Below, piece by piece: positions 1 to 8,514 of a DNA stretch of 64,000 bases (position 1 is the stretch's first letter; each line of letters starts with the position of its first letter). The stretch is from Thermomicrobiales bacterium. GTDB taxonomy: Bacteria; Chloroflexota; Chloroflexia; Thermomicrobiales; UBA6265. Below the pieces are notes generated by a model. The model was not told where the DNA came from. It searched no databases and was given only the letters and a program-made list of their open reading frames with translations. The position numbers and the translations under genes were made by a program. The DNA lies in the NCBI GenBank assembly GCA_041390825.1, contig JAWKPF010000016.1, positions 38,533-102,532 on the forward strand, in the 5' to 3' direction.

Positions 1-428
1 CGCAGCGTGGTCACGACGCGGATGAAATCCTTGTCGCCGGTGAAGAGGAGGAAGGTCTTGATATCGGGTCGCGCCAAGGCAGTGTTGATGATGTCGAGCG
101 CGAAGTTCAGGTCGGAACGAGAGACGATCTTCTCACGACCGTGCTGATCGGTCGTGCGTTTGGCGGGATAGTGCTGCGCTTCGAACCCGGCGACGTCGAG
201 CCGATTGCGGCTTTGTTGGGGATGCTGGTCGAAATCGGCATAGGCGCGCGCAACTGCCATCAGACCGTAGCTGAGCGCTTTGTCACGCCAGACAATGGGA
301 TCTGGCTCACGCCCGAACGCGTTGATTGTCGAGTAGCGGATGTTTTCGAAGTCGACGAACGCGGCGACCTCTGCCGCCTGCACGCCGAGGGGTGTTTGAT
401 CAGACATTTGACCGACTGGGTCGATCAT
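1..428 (-). CDS. NYN-domain (LabA/DUF88-like) protein, 3' end outside window
   Basis: The minus strand reads through the window edge as at least 142 residues with no stop. Near the N-terminus is a short acidic segment (AAFVDFENIRYS), and near the edge LLFTGDKDFIRV. A 'D-x-E-N' segment and a later 'TGDKDF' segment are the two acidic clusters typical of NYN/PIN-like ribonuclease folds (LabA/DUF88 family). The metal-binding Asp residues therefore look intact as far as the sequence goes. I chose the ATG at 428 because AGAGGA lies about nine bases upstream; an in-frame ATG at 407 is the alternative. RNA cleavage or binding is expected from the family, not shown. The C-terminal part is not visible, so any fused domain is unknown. 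Confidence 0.75.
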   Translation of the reverse strand, partial: MIDPVGQMSDQTPLGVQAAEVAAFVDFENIRYSTINAFGREPDPIVWRDKALSYGLMAVARAYADFDQHPQQSRNRLDVAGFEAQHYPAKRTTDQHGREKIVSRSDLNFALDIINTALARPDIKTFLLFTGDKDFIRVVTTL

Positions 429-691
429 CACCGAGGTCCTCTCGAGACGACCAACGGTTATGCAGTCTGGCTGTCCGCTCGCTTCGGGATCGTAAGGAGA
501 AATCCAGTGCAGTGACGCTTCGTAGTCCTGCTTGTATACCCGAACGCACCCTTCGAACCGCCATTAACAGCTTTAACCACTGAGCTCATGAATAACGAAA
601 TGCCGACGACCAGCTCATATATCGACGTATTGCTGACCGTATGGGCAGTCTAGCACGCAACGAACATGCTGGGAAAGAAATGGGGGAGAGA

Positions 692-740
692 GGCAATGGG
701 CAAAAGGCAATGGGCAATGGGCAACAGGCAACAGGCAAAA
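692..740. repeat. Heptanucleotide tandem array, GGCAAxx units
   Basis: Seven consecutive 7-base units read ggcaatg, ggcaaaa, ggcaatg, ggcaatg, ggcaaca, ggcaaca, ggcaaaa. The first five bases are constant and the last two vary. Loosely related ggcaact units continue irregularly to about 805. This resembles the short tandemly repeated heptamers (STRR) described in cyanobacteria; the relation is by form only. Confidence 0.8.
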
Positions 741-806
741 GGAAAGGGGCAGGAGCATTGGGCAACAGGAGACTGGCAACTGACGACCGACAACTGGCAA
801 CTGACC

Positions 807-829
807 TCAGGCAACCCTGGGTTGCCTGA
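807..829. repeat. 11-bp inverted repeat with one-base centre
   Basis: TCAGGCAACCC at 807-817 is the exact reverse complement of GGGTTGCCTGA at 819-829. No T-run follows on either strand, so it is not a standard terminator. It lies between the two heptamer arrays and carries the same GGCAAC word, so it may have arisen from inverted repeat units. Confidence 0.65.
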
Positions 830-854
830 TTCTCAACGATCGCCTACGTTTTCT

Positions 855-917
855 GCGTGCCGCGTGCCGCGTGCCGCGTGCCGCGTGCCGCGTGCCGCGT
901 GCTGCGTGCCGCGTGCT
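855..917. repeat. Heptanucleotide tandem array, GCGTGCC units, ending on a stop codon
   Basis: Nine 7-base units, mostly gcgtgcc with gcgtgct variants, run without a break into the stop codon of the ROK kinase gene (TAG on the minus strand at 916-918). The unit on the minus strand reads GGCACGC. A short echo of the same word (two units plus variants) occurs at about 12885-12905, again just after a gene. Confidence 0.85.
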
Positions 918-1902
918 ATCCCGCTCCGTGGATGGCGGCGCCGACGATACCGGCGTTGTCACCCAGTTTGGCGCGCACGATTTCGGTCGACTTGGCTGCT
1001 GTTGGCAGTGATTCCCGGACGGCGCGTTGCGACGCGACCTCGAAGAGGTAGTCGACCGCCTCGATCACGCCGCCACCCATGATGATGCGCGACGGGTTGA
1101 GGAGATTGATGACCGAGGCAAGCCCGAGTCCCAGGTCTGTTCCGGCTTCCGTCAACGTCTCAGTGACCAACGGGTCGTTTTCCTTCATCGCCTTGGCGAG
1201 CAGCCCCGAGCGCAGCGCGCTGCCATCCCCGTCCGAATCGGCCAACGATGGCTCCAGCTTGGTCAGCACCGATTTTCGGCCACGTTTCAATTCGCCCAGG
1301 ATAGTCCGAGTGATTGCGGTGCGCGATGCGTACGCCTCCAGATGACCACGCCCACCGCAACCGCAGTGCCGGCCATTGGCATGGATGATCAGGTGCCCGA
1401 CTTCGCCGGCAGTGCCGGTTGCGCCTGTGTAGAGTCGACCGTCGTGCACGATCGCGCCGCCCACGCCGGTTCCGACGAAGACGCAGAAGAAGTCGGCGCA
1501 TCCCTTGCCGGCGCCGAACGTTCCTTCACCCAGCGCGGCCACTTGCACATCGTTGAGAAGCGCGGCCCGCACCTTGTACCGATCTTCGAGCATATCTGCG
1601 ATGGGGAGATTGACGGTTGCCTGGCTGAGATTGGGCGCCCCCAGCAGAATTCCCTTTGCGGTATTGATCTGCCCAGCGATCCCGACGCCAATTCCCTTGA
1701 TTGCTGACTTCTTCTTGAGTCCGGCGGTGTCGAGCGCGTCGTCGATTCCGCTGTAGATGCGCTCCATCAGCGCTTTGGCGTCGTCGTCAGGATTGGTCTT
1801 CTTCTTCGATGAACTGAGGATCTCTCCGGTCGAGACATCGACCACCGCCGCGAGCAGCTTGGTTCCGCCAAAGTCGACACCAACCGCGAGCTCACCTGCC
1901 AT
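916..1902 (-). CDS. ROK-family sugar kinase
   Basis: A 328-residue protein of the ROK family, which phosphorylates glucose, N-acetylglucosamine or related sugars with ATP in the cytoplasm. The N-terminal phosphate-binding motif is DFGGT at residues 10-14. A likely catalytic Asp is in the LNDVQ segment near residue 118. A Cys-rich zinc motif, HCGCGGRG, is at 179-186 and marks the ROK group. The ATG at 1902 is preceded by AGGAGA at a good distance; an upstream in-frame extension lacks a site and runs into the dapF promoter region. The gene is divergent from dapF, about 100 bases away. Full domain content means glucokinase activity is likely, but the exact sugar cannot be read from sequence. It is not an obvious repressor, as no helix-turn-helix precedes the kinase domain. 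Confidence 0.88.
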   Translation of the reverse strand: MAGELAVGVDFGGTKLLAAVVDVSTGEILSSSKKKTNPDDDAKALMERIYSGIDDALDTAGLKKKSAIKGIGVGIAGQINTAKGILLGAPNLSQATVNLPIADMLEDRYKVRAALLNDVQVAALGEGTFGAGKGCADFFCVFVGTGVGGAIVHDGRLYTGATGTAGEVGHLIIHANGRHCGCGGRGHLEAYASRTAITRTILGELKRGRKSVLTKLEPSLADSDGDGSALRSGLLAKAMKENDPLVTETLTEAGTDLGLGLASVINLLNPSRIIMGGGVIEAVDYLFEVASQRAVRESLPTAAKSTEIVRAKLGDNAGIVGAAIHGAG

Positions 1903-2003
1903 CGTTGCGCTTCTCCTGTCTGCTGCCAGCATCTCCGCGTCGCTCCGGTACACAATACGCCAACTTGGGCTCACTTCGGCGAATTCCTGCGAATGGAGGC
2001 GTC

Positions 2004-2879
2004 ATGACCGCACACGATTTGGCGATACGCTTGCCGATCGAATTCATGAAGCTGCACGGGTCGGGCAATGACTTCGTCGTGATCGACAATCGCTCCGCCG
2101 TAGTGCCCGAGCGCGAGCTGCATCGCTTCAGCACGCTCGTCACGCGCCGGGCGACCTCGATCGGTGCGGATGGCGTGGTGTTCATCGAGCCCGCGTCCGA
2201 ACCCGGCGCCGATTTCCTTTGGCGATACTTCAACGCCGATGGGTCCGAAGGCGAGATGTGCGGCAACGGCGCCATGTGCGGAGCGCGGTTCGCTGAGCTC
2301 ATTGGCGCGGCGGGACCGGAAATGGCGTTTTCCACGATGAGCGGTGTCGTGCGAGCTCGAGTCGACGCGGACACTGGCCTGGTCGCGCTGGCCATGCCTG
2401 ATACCGGCCCGGTCGAGCCCTCCCGGATCGTCGAGGTCGATGGGATCGACTACGAACTCTTTCCCATCCAGGTCGGCGTGCCCCATGCGGTGCTCTATGT
2501 CAAAGATGCGGACGCGTTCGGAAGCCGCGCCGATCTGGAGCGAATTGGTCAACAGATTCGCCGGTCGGAGGCCTTCATGCCAGCGGGCGTCAACGTGAAT
2601 GTCGTTTCGCATCTTGGTGGAAATCGATTGCGGATGCGCACCTATGAACGCGGTGTGGAGGCGGAAACGCTTGCCTGCGGCACCGGCGGGGTGGCGAGCG
2701 CGGTGGTCAGCGCCCAGCGCGGGTTGGTGCGGTCGCCGGTAGAGGTCATCACCTCCAGCGGGATGCCACTGGTCGCCAGCTTCGACCTGGGAGAGAATGG
2801 GGCGCGTACGGTCGCCCTGCAGGGGCAGACCAGGATCGTCATGAGCGGTGAAATCCGACCCGACGCGCTGGCGCGCTGA
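2004..2879 (+). CDS. dapF: Diaminopimelate epimerase
   Basis: Converts L,L-diaminopimelate to meso-diaminopimelate, the lysine and peptidoglycan precursor. The 291-residue protein has the HGSGNDFV start motif at about residue 18, the first catalytic Cys in EMCGNGA (Cys86) and the second in LACGTGG (Cys225), the two residues that act as acid/base pair in this family. I chose the ATG at 2004 because GGAGG lies just before it; earlier in-frame starts add a tail that overlaps the ROK promoter region. The next gene starts 20 bases after the stop, probably in the same transcript. Both active-site Cys residues are present, so the enzyme should be active. Confidence 0.95.
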   Translation: MTAHDLAIRLPIEFMKLHGSGNDFVVIDNRSAVVPERELHRFSTLVTRRATSIGADGVVFIEPASEPGADFLWRYFNADGSEGEMCGNGAMCGARFAELIGAAGPEMAFSTMSGVVRARVDADTGLVALAMPDTGPVEPSRIVEVDGIDYELFPIQVGVPHAVLYVKDADAFGSRADLERIGQQIRRSEAFMPAGVNVNVVSHLGGNRLRMRTYERGVEAETLACGTGGVASAVVSAQRGLVRSPVEVITSSGMPLVASFDLGENGARTVALQGQTRIVMSGEIRPDALAR

Positions 2880-2899
2880 CGGTCCGGGAGGAACGAACA

Positions 2900-3454
2900 G
2901 TGCAAAACCCGGATGCCAGGCGGCGCGCCATTGTGGCCGCATTGATTGCGGTGGGCGTGATTGCCGTGCTGGCGATTGCCATTTGGTCGCGCGGCGGAAA
3001 TGATGAGCCCGCGGCGCCCACAGCTATCATCCAGCCAACGTTCGACACAAACGCCACCATGGCGCCGACCGTCGAGGGAGGCGTCGAGCTTGGCAGCCTG
3101 CAGGTTGCCGCGTATTCCTGCCCCGAGCGGTCGACTCCCGACAGTGAATGCATGAACGCTGGATCGATCGACCTCACCGCCTTTTCCATGACCTTGCCAG
3201 ACGGCCAGACGATTAGTCTCGAGAACGCGCAGCATATGGAAGACGGCGCCTACCAGTGGCTGAATATACCGATCGGCCAGTACACGCTCCTGAGCGCCAA
3301 TCTGGCGGGACCGGCGGGCGTCGATGTGCGCAATGTCTCCGGACCGGCTGAGCCAACCACCGACGGTTGGATCATCAGCAACACCGATCCGAACCAACCG
3401 GCGGTCATCAATATCCTCTACGCGCCGTCCGAGGGAAGTCCGGCGGCAGGATAG
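2900..3454 (+). CDS. Membrane-anchored protein of unknown function
   Basis: A 184-residue protein with a positively charged N-terminus, one hydrophobic segment at about residues 12-29 (AALIAVGVIAVLAIAIW) and a predicted outside domain rich in Thr, Pro and small residues. Two Cys residues around position 74-83 (YSCPERSTPDSEC) could form a disulfide. I do not recognise the family. The GTG start has GGGAGGA seven bases upstream. It follows dapF by 20 bases and is closed by a hairpin terminator at 3468-3506. The fold downstream of the membrane segment looks like a beta-rich domain (alternating short hydrophobic stretches), which is a guess. No catalytic motif is seen. Confidence 0.65.
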   Translation: MQNPDARRRAIVAALIAVGVIAVLAIAIWSRGGNDEPAAPTAIIQPTFDTNATMAPTVEGGVELGSLQVAAYSCPERSTPDSECMNAGSIDLTAFSMTLPDGQTISLENAQHMEDGAYQWLNIPIGQYTLLSANLAGPAGVDVRNVSGPAEPTTDGWIISNTDPNQPAVINILYAPSEGSPAAG

Positions 3455-3467
3455 CGGCTTCGGAAAC

Positions 3468-3506
3468 ACGAACGACCACCCCGAAACCGGGATGGCCGTT
3501 CGTTTT
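3468..3506. terminator. Hairpin between two convergent genes
   Basis: ACGAACG at 3468-3474 pairs with CGTTCGT at 3497-3503, and the stem continues with CCA/TGG and CCC/GGG after a mismatch and a bulge. A TTTT run follows on the plus strand and AAA flanks the other side. It would serve the membrane-protein gene ending at 3454 and could also serve the small minus-strand gene ending at 3522. Confidence 0.7.
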
Positions 3507-3521
3507 GTCAGGACTGATTGG

Positions 3522-3734
3522 TTAGGCCTGCGCCTCGACCGGCTCGAAGCCCTTGCATCCGCTGATCGGGGTAACGACCAGGTCGAGCGGGGCGAGCTTC
3601 GGATGACCGCACGCCTCGGTCAGTTGCTCCGGGGCCTCGTGCTTGAGACGAATCTGAATGATCTGGGTCTTGTTGGGATCATTCTCCCCGAAGTGCGCGC
3701 AAAGACCGCACTGACCCTCGTGAACCTGCAGCAT
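3522..3734 (-). CDS. Small Cys-containing conserved-type protein
   Basis: A 70-residue protein starting MLQVHEGQCGLC. It has a CxxC pair followed by His-Phe-Gly-Glu, and later a Cys-Gly-His and a single Cys near the C-terminus (ISGCKG). The spacing could bind one metal ion, but this is only suggested by the residues. The ATG at 3734 has AAAGGA about nine bases upstream. I do not recognise a named domain, although the CGLCAHFGE block looks conserved rather than random. It stands alone between a convergent gene and the divergent LuxR/STAND gene, so context gives no role. Confidence 0.6.
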   Translation of the reverse strand: MLQVHEGQCGLCAHFGENDPNKTQIIQIRLKHEAPEQLTEACGHPKLAPLDLVVTPISGCKGFEPVEAQA

Positions 3735-3869
3735 CGATGTGTTCCTTTCGTTGGTGGTCCGGCCCCGCGTCGAAGGGCGTCAGACGATTCGACTGAACTC
3801 AGACTACCGGCGGAAAAATAGATAGTCAAGCTAAATAACCAGACCAAAAGTATCGGGATTGATTTGGTC

Positions 3870-3892
3870 GGAATTGCGCTCGCGGCAATTCC
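3870..3892. promoter_or_regulatory. Inverted repeat upstream of the STAND/LuxR gene
   Basis: GGAATTGC at 3870-3877 is the exact reverse complement of GCAATTCC at 3885-3892, with a 7-base spacer. It lies 77 bases before the regulator's start, in a locally AT-richer stretch (about 3810-3870) that likely holds promoters for the two divergent genes. Operator function is inferred from position and symmetry only. Confidence 0.45.
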
Positions 3893-3968
3893 CGACGTTG
3901 GAGATAATGCATGCGGCGCCATCATCGTCTTGTTGCCATCGTCGAACGGATGAACCGCGAAACACTCC

Positions 3969-6530
3969 ATGTCAACTAAGTCGAATTTTGCCGATCCCCT
4001 GTCAGGATTCCCCGTCTATCTGACCCGGTTTGTCGGGCGGGAATCCGCTCTCGACCAGCTTGCACAGCTGCTGGCCGATCCATCGCTACGCGCGATCACA
4101 CTCGTCGGACCAGGGGGAGTCGGCAAGACCCGGCTGGCGGTCGAATCGGTTCGGCGAGCATTCGCGACACTGGACAGCGAGGTCCGTTTCATCGATGGAG
4201 CGATGCTCGCCGATCCCGCGCTCCTGCTTCCGGAGATCGCCGACCGGCTCCAGATCGATCGTTCGGATGGCAAGCCGGTTGGCGAGCAGATCTCGGAAGC
4301 GCTCGCGGGACGATCCGTGCTGTTGGTGATCGACAATATGGAGCATCTCCTCCCGGGCGCCATCGATATTGCGGCGTTGCTGAGGGCGTTGCCTCGCTTG
4401 CGGGTGCTCGCAACCAGCCGCTCGTCGCTGCACATCGCGGGAGAACTCGTGATTGCCGTCGAACCATTGGCAACTCAGCCAGCGGGATCGGGGACAGGCG
4501 AGCTCTCGGTGGCTGGGAAGTTGTTCCTGGATCGGGCTGCGCGCGGAGGCCAGCCAGTTGCCCTGGACAAGCGCAATGCCGCCATCATCGAAACGATCTG
4601 CACCCATCTCGACGGATTGCCGCTGGCCATCGAGCTGGCCGCTGCCCGACTGCGCATGTTGTCCCTGCCAGCGCTTCGGCAAGCGTTGACGCGGCAGCTT
4701 GCGATCCTCACCGGCGGACCAGCCGATGTCTCCGAACGTCACCAGACGCTGCGTGGCGCAATTGTCTGGAGCTACCACCTCCTCGCCGAAGACGATCGGC
4801 GGTTGCTGCGTGAGCTTGGCGTTTTCGTCGATTCGTTCACGCTCGAAGCTGCGCGGGTGGTGTGCACACCGCCCGATCGCGAGATCGAGGAGGTGCTCGA
4901 GTCGATTTACGATCAGGCGTTGCTGGCGCGACTCGATGACGATATCGATGGGCAGCCCCGGTTTCGCATGCTGACCTCGATTCGCGACTTTGCCATCGAG
5001 CAGCTTCGCGCCTTGGGCGACGAAGCGGTTCTCCGTGCCCGGCATGCTGCGTGGTTTCTGGAGCTTGTGGAATCCCTCGTGCCAAACCTGCATGGGGAAG
5101 GCCAGCATTCGGCGGTCGTCCGTCTGGACAGGATGTCTCCGAATGTGCGCCAGGCATTCACATTTTTCCTCGAGGAGCGCGATCAGACGGGCGCATTGCG
5201 TTTGGCCGTGGCGTTGCAACGCTACTGGCGGATTCGGGCGCTTTGGGACGAGGGGAGGGATGCGTTCACCGCGGCCATGGCGCTTGGCGAAGCAGAACCC
5301 ACCCGTCTTTGGGCGAATGCCTTGCGTGGGGCAGCGGTTTGCGCCGAGTTGCAGTTCGATCACGATTCCGCGCTCGACCTGAATCGGCGCGCCATTGCGG
5401 CGTGGGAGAGCCTGGGAGATCGAACCGGGATGGCTCTCTCACTCATCGATTACGGAAACGTGAACAACAACCTGGGACGGTTCGACGAAGCGATCGCGGC
5501 GTTCGAACGGGCCGCCGAGCTGGCGAGCGAGGGAGAGCGACGAACGATGGGGGTCGCGCGCGCGTCGATGGCCAGCGCGATGCTGCGCAAGGGCGCGCTG
5601 GAGGATGCGGACCGGGCGCATCGGGACATTGCTTCCCTTCTGCGCGAGATCGACGATCCCAGCCTGCTGGCGACCTTTCTTTCGAACAATGCGGTCGTTC
5701 GACAACGGCTTGGCGAGGTGAACGAGGCGCAGGAGCTGCTGAACGAGTGCCTGGAGATTCAGGGGCGTCTCGGTGACGAATACGGTATGAGCGTGACACT
5801 GGTGAACCTGGCCGATCTGCAGCTCGACCCGATGACTACCGTTCGGTACGCGTCAGAGGCGCTGCAGATTGCGTCACGCATCTCGGCGTTCGACGTGTTG
5901 GCGGCAGCGAATGTCAATCTCGGTGATGCAGCCCTTGCCATCGGTGATGTCTCGACCGTTGCAGCGAACTACATCGAGGCGCTCGATCGATATGCCACCA
6001 TCGGAGACGAGCTGGGGCAAGCCGATGTGATTGGTCTCATTGGCGCGTGGGCTGTCGAAACGAATCCGGACGTGGCAACGCGGCTCATTGGGGCGGCACA
6101 GGCCGCCTATGCCCGGAACTGCGTCAACCCGACCAGCCCACAGGCGAAACGCGCGGCTGACCTGCAGGATCGGCTGCGAACATCCCTGGGACGAGAAGCG
6201 TTCGAGCGGGAGCGGGCGGTTGGGCAGGCATGGGAGATGGACGACGCCGTGCTGGAAGCGCTTGCCATCGCGCGCGCGGAGCGTGAGCGAACGCCGGCGT
6301 CCAGGGTCGGGCAAGGCGACGCATCGTACGGCAACCTGACTCCGCGAGAGCTCGATGTGTTGCGGCTGCTCGCGGACGGAAAGTCGAATCGCCAGATCGC
6401 CAGTACGCTCTTCATCACTCTGAAGACCGCCGATCACCATGTCGCCCGTATCCTGGCCAAGCTCGAATGCCGCAACCGCGCGGCGGCCGTTGCGTTGGCC
6501 TATCAACACGGGCTTGTGGTGGCGCGTTGA
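3969..6530 (+). CDS. AfsR-like STAND ATPase regulator with C-terminal LuxR helix-turn-helix
   Basis: An 853-residue regulator. In order: a P-loop NTPase domain with Walker A GPGGVGKT at residues 47-54 and Walker B VLLVIDNMEHL near 117-127, the NB-ARC-type winged region with GLPLAIELAAARL near 215, a long helical TPR-like region (about 380-740), and a LuxR/GerE HTH at the C-terminus (LTPRELDVLRLLADGKS). No receiver domain is present. Proteins of this build act as signal-dependent activators: ligand binding through the repeats and ATP binding control oligomerisation and DNA binding. The stop is one base from the stop of the convergent dynamin gene. No strong ribosome site precedes the ATG at 3969. 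Its target genes and ligand are unknown. Confidence 0.88.
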   Translation: MSTKSNFADPLSGFPVYLTRFVGRESALDQLAQLLADPSLRAITLVGPGGVGKTRLAVESVRRAFATLDSEVRFIDGAMLADPALLLPEIADRLQIDRSDGKPVGEQISEALAGRSVLLVIDNMEHLLPGAIDIAALLRALPRLRVLATSRSSLHIAGELVIAVEPLATQPAGSGTGELSVAGKLFLDRAARGGQPVALDKRNAAIIETICTHLDGLPLAIELAAARLRMLSLPALRQALTRQLAILTGGPADVSERHQTLRGAIVWSYHLLAEDDRRLLRELGVFVDSFTLEAARVVCTPPDREIEEVLESIYDQALLARLDDDIDGQPRFRMLTSIRDFAIEQLRALGDEAVLRARHAAWFLELVESLVPNLHGEGQHSAVVRLDRMSPNVRQAFTFFLEERDQTGALRLAVALQRYWRIRALWDEGRDAFTAAMALGEAEPTRLWANALRGAAVCAELQFDHDSALDLNRRAIAAWESLGDRTGMALSLIDYGNVNNNLGRFDEAIAAFERAAELASEGERRTMGVARASMASAMLRKGALEDADRAHRDIASLLREIDDPSLLATFLSNNAVVRQRLGEVNEAQELLNECLEIQGRLGDEYGMSVTLVNLADLQLDPMTTVRYASEALQIASRISAFDVLAAANVNLGDAALAIGDVSTVAANYIEALDRYATIGDELGQADVIGLIGAWAVETNPDVATRLIGAAQAAYARNCVNPTSPQAKRAADLQDRLRTSLGREAFERERAVGQAWEMDDAVLEALAIARAERERTPASRVGQGDASYGNLTPRELDVLRLLADGKSNRQIASTLFITLKTADHHVARILAKLECRNRAAAVALAYQHGLVVAR

Positions 6531-6531
6531 C

Positions 6532-8502
6532 TTACTGGCTCGCGCGGAAGAGCCCTCGGGTTCCGCTTGCGGTGTCCGAAGAGGGGGCAGCGATTTCGGC
6601 ATCGCGCTCGCTTACTGACCGCCCTACGCGATAGTCCGGTTTCGGCTCCTCGTCCGGCGACCATGGCCGCAAACCAGCCTGCAACGCCGGGGCAGCATCA
6701 TCCGGGCCGCCGATCTTGAAGCGCATGCCCTTGAGATCGGCAACGATCTGTTCGAGCTCCCCCCTGGTCATCGTCAGTTTGGCGTGTTGATCGCGCACGA
6801 AACGGGAATAGGGGGCGATGGCGCTTTCCATCCGATTGACCGAACGCTGCAGCTCGTGCTCGAACTGTTCGTTCATGACCGAGATCAGGTTTTGCTCCAG
6901 TTCGGTCGAACGCTTGCGGAACTCTTCCCGTGTTTGCTTGCGCTTGCGTGGCAGGATGAACAACCCAAGTCCGGCCAGCAGGCTGGCGGCCACGATACCC
7001 GTCACATCGACCGCGACGGTGCTTGCCGCAGCCACAACCAGCGCTCCGAGCCCGATTGCGCCGACTTCAGCAATCGCAGTTTGCGCGACGGCATTGCGCA
7101 CCGAGAGCGAGAGATCGTTGGCCGATTTGTCCGGGTCGTAGCGATCGACCTCCTCCTGCGCGCGCTTCGACACCGAATCGAGCAATGCCCGCCGGTCGTA
7201 GCGGAACTGGCTGCTCACCTCGCCCACCATCTGGTCTTCGTACTGCGCCAGGCGACGCCGGTCGAGATAGCCATTGATCGCTTCCCAGGTGCGCAGATCC
7301 TGTTCCACCATCCAGTCGATCAACTCGTTGACGGTTGCGTCGATCTCCTCTTCGGTATCGCCGACCACCTTTCGCTCGAACTCGGCTTTGATCTTGTCCT
7401 TGTTCATCAGGTCGATCACGCGCCCGATGCGGATCGTGTCTTCGAAGAAATCGTCGCCGCGGGCGTTCATCTTGCCGATGATGTTCTCGATCCGGTCGAG
7501 GTGATAGGCGAACTGCTTGCGCATGTCCTCCTGATAGAGCTCGAGCTGCCGGTCGATGGTGCGCAGCGTATCGATATCCTCGGTCAGGACCGCCAGGCGC
7601 TCATTCGTCGTCTTCAGGTAGACATCGGCCAGGTGCTGCGCGGTGCCCAGCGGGCTCAGCAGCTTGAGGCGAATGCGCCCCTCTTCGTCCAATGTCTCGA
7701 AGATGTAGTTCTGCAGGTTGCCAAACCGGCTCTCTTCCCACAGCCGCTGGCTTTCGGTCAGATTGCGGTCGGCCAGCTCGTTTGCCTGCTGGGCCTGCAA
7801 TGCCGACACCGGGAAGATCTCGGGAGCGATGCCGAGCAGGCGCGAAATGTTCGTATCGACGAACTCGATGACTTGCTTGACGCTCGCCTGATCGCGCAGG
7901 AGGTCGATCTTGTTGATGACCACCACGATCTTCTTGCCCCAGTCCTTTACCCCCTCCATGAACTCGCGTTCCGATTCGGTGAATGGCCGGTCAGCCGAGG
8001 TGACGAAGAAGACGATATCGGAACGGGGAACGAACTTCTGGGTCAGTGCTTCGTGTTCGCGGATGATGGCGTTCGTGCCGGGAGTATCGACCACGGTGAT
8101 ATCGATCAGGAACGGCGCGGGATAGGTCCGCTCGATGCTCCCATCGCCCAATCGTCTATCGCCAATACGCTCGCCGTAGGTGAGGATGTTGATGACCGCG
8201 GTGGTAGGCGTCACGCCTTCCGGCAGAATCTGGCCGCCGATGAGCGCATTGATGAAGGCCGACTTCCCGGCGTTGAACTCGCCCACCACCACCAGCATAA
8301 AGAGCGATGTGAGCTGCTCCTTCGCATCCGCGATCTGCCGGCGGTCTTCCTCGGTGGCGGGGTAGTCGTCGAGCAATACCGCAAGCCGAGTGAGGATGGA
8401 CAGTTCCTCGTCGACCAGCTCGTGCTGCCGGTCGGACAACACTACGCTCGATTGCTCTGCCGCTCCTGGAGCGCCACGTCTTCGGCGAAAAAGATCTCTC
8501 AT
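6532..8502 (-). CDS. Bacterial dynamin-like GTPase
   Basis: A 656-residue large GTPase. G1 is GEFNAGKS (residues 74-81), a Thr-rich switch region follows (GVTPTTAV), G3 is DTPGTN near residue 139 and G4 is NKID near 195. Long helical regions flank a C-terminal hydrophobic hairpin around residues 480-515, followed by basic residues (PRKRKQ), the usual membrane paddle position in bacterial dynamin-like proteins. Such proteins bind and remodel membranes; the cellular role here is unknown. It begins 12 bases after the PFK stop with AAGGAC in between, so it is likely translated from the same message as the winged-helix gene and PFK. It has no dynamin partner next to it, unlike many two-gene dynamin loci. 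Confidence 0.88.
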   Translation of the reverse strand: MRDLFRRRRGAPGAAEQSSVVLSDRQHELVDEELSILTRLAVLLDDYPATEEDRRQIADAKEQLTSLFMLVVVGEFNAGKSAFINALIGGQILPEGVTPTTAVINILTYGERIGDRRLGDGSIERTYPAPFLIDITVVDTPGTNAIIREHEALTQKFVPRSDIVFFVTSADRPFTESEREFMEGVKDWGKKIVVVINKIDLLRDQASVKQVIEFVDTNISRLLGIAPEIFPVSALQAQQANELADRNLTESQRLWEESRFGNLQNYIFETLDEEGRIRLKLLSPLGTAQHLADVYLKTTNERLAVLTEDIDTLRTIDRQLELYQEDMRKQFAYHLDRIENIIGKMNARGDDFFEDTIRIGRVIDLMNKDKIKAEFERKVVGDTEEEIDATVNELIDWMVEQDLRTWEAINGYLDRRRLAQYEDQMVGEVSSQFRYDRRALLDSVSKRAQEEVDRYDPDKSANDLSLSVRNAVAQTAIAEVGAIGLGALVVAAASTVAVDVTGIVAASLLAGLGLFILPRKRKQTREEFRKRSTELEQNLISVMNEQFEHELQRSVNRMESAIAPYSRFVRDQHAKLTMTRGELEQIVADLKGMRFKIGGPDDAAPALQAGLRPWSPDEEPKPDYRVGRSVSERDAEIAAPSSDTASGTRGLFRASQ

Positions 8503-8514
8503 GCGAACAGGTCC

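Larger units (their letters stand above)
429..915. other. Gene-free stretch rich in short repeats
   Basis: No convincing gene was found between the NYN gene and the ROK kinase stop codon. The stretch holds two heptanucleotide tandem arrays (692-740 and 855-917), a near-perfect 11-bp inverted repeat at 807-829 and loose variants of 'ggcaac' between them. Open frames here are low-complexity translations of the repeats. The upstream promoter of the NYN gene should lie in 429-600, but I could not point to a clear box. Confidence 0.6.

Noticed and set aside
3969..8502. STAND regulator plus dynamin as an anti-phage defence island
   Set aside because: The two genes are convergent, the STAND protein ends in a LuxR HTH, and there are no defence or mobile genes nearby.
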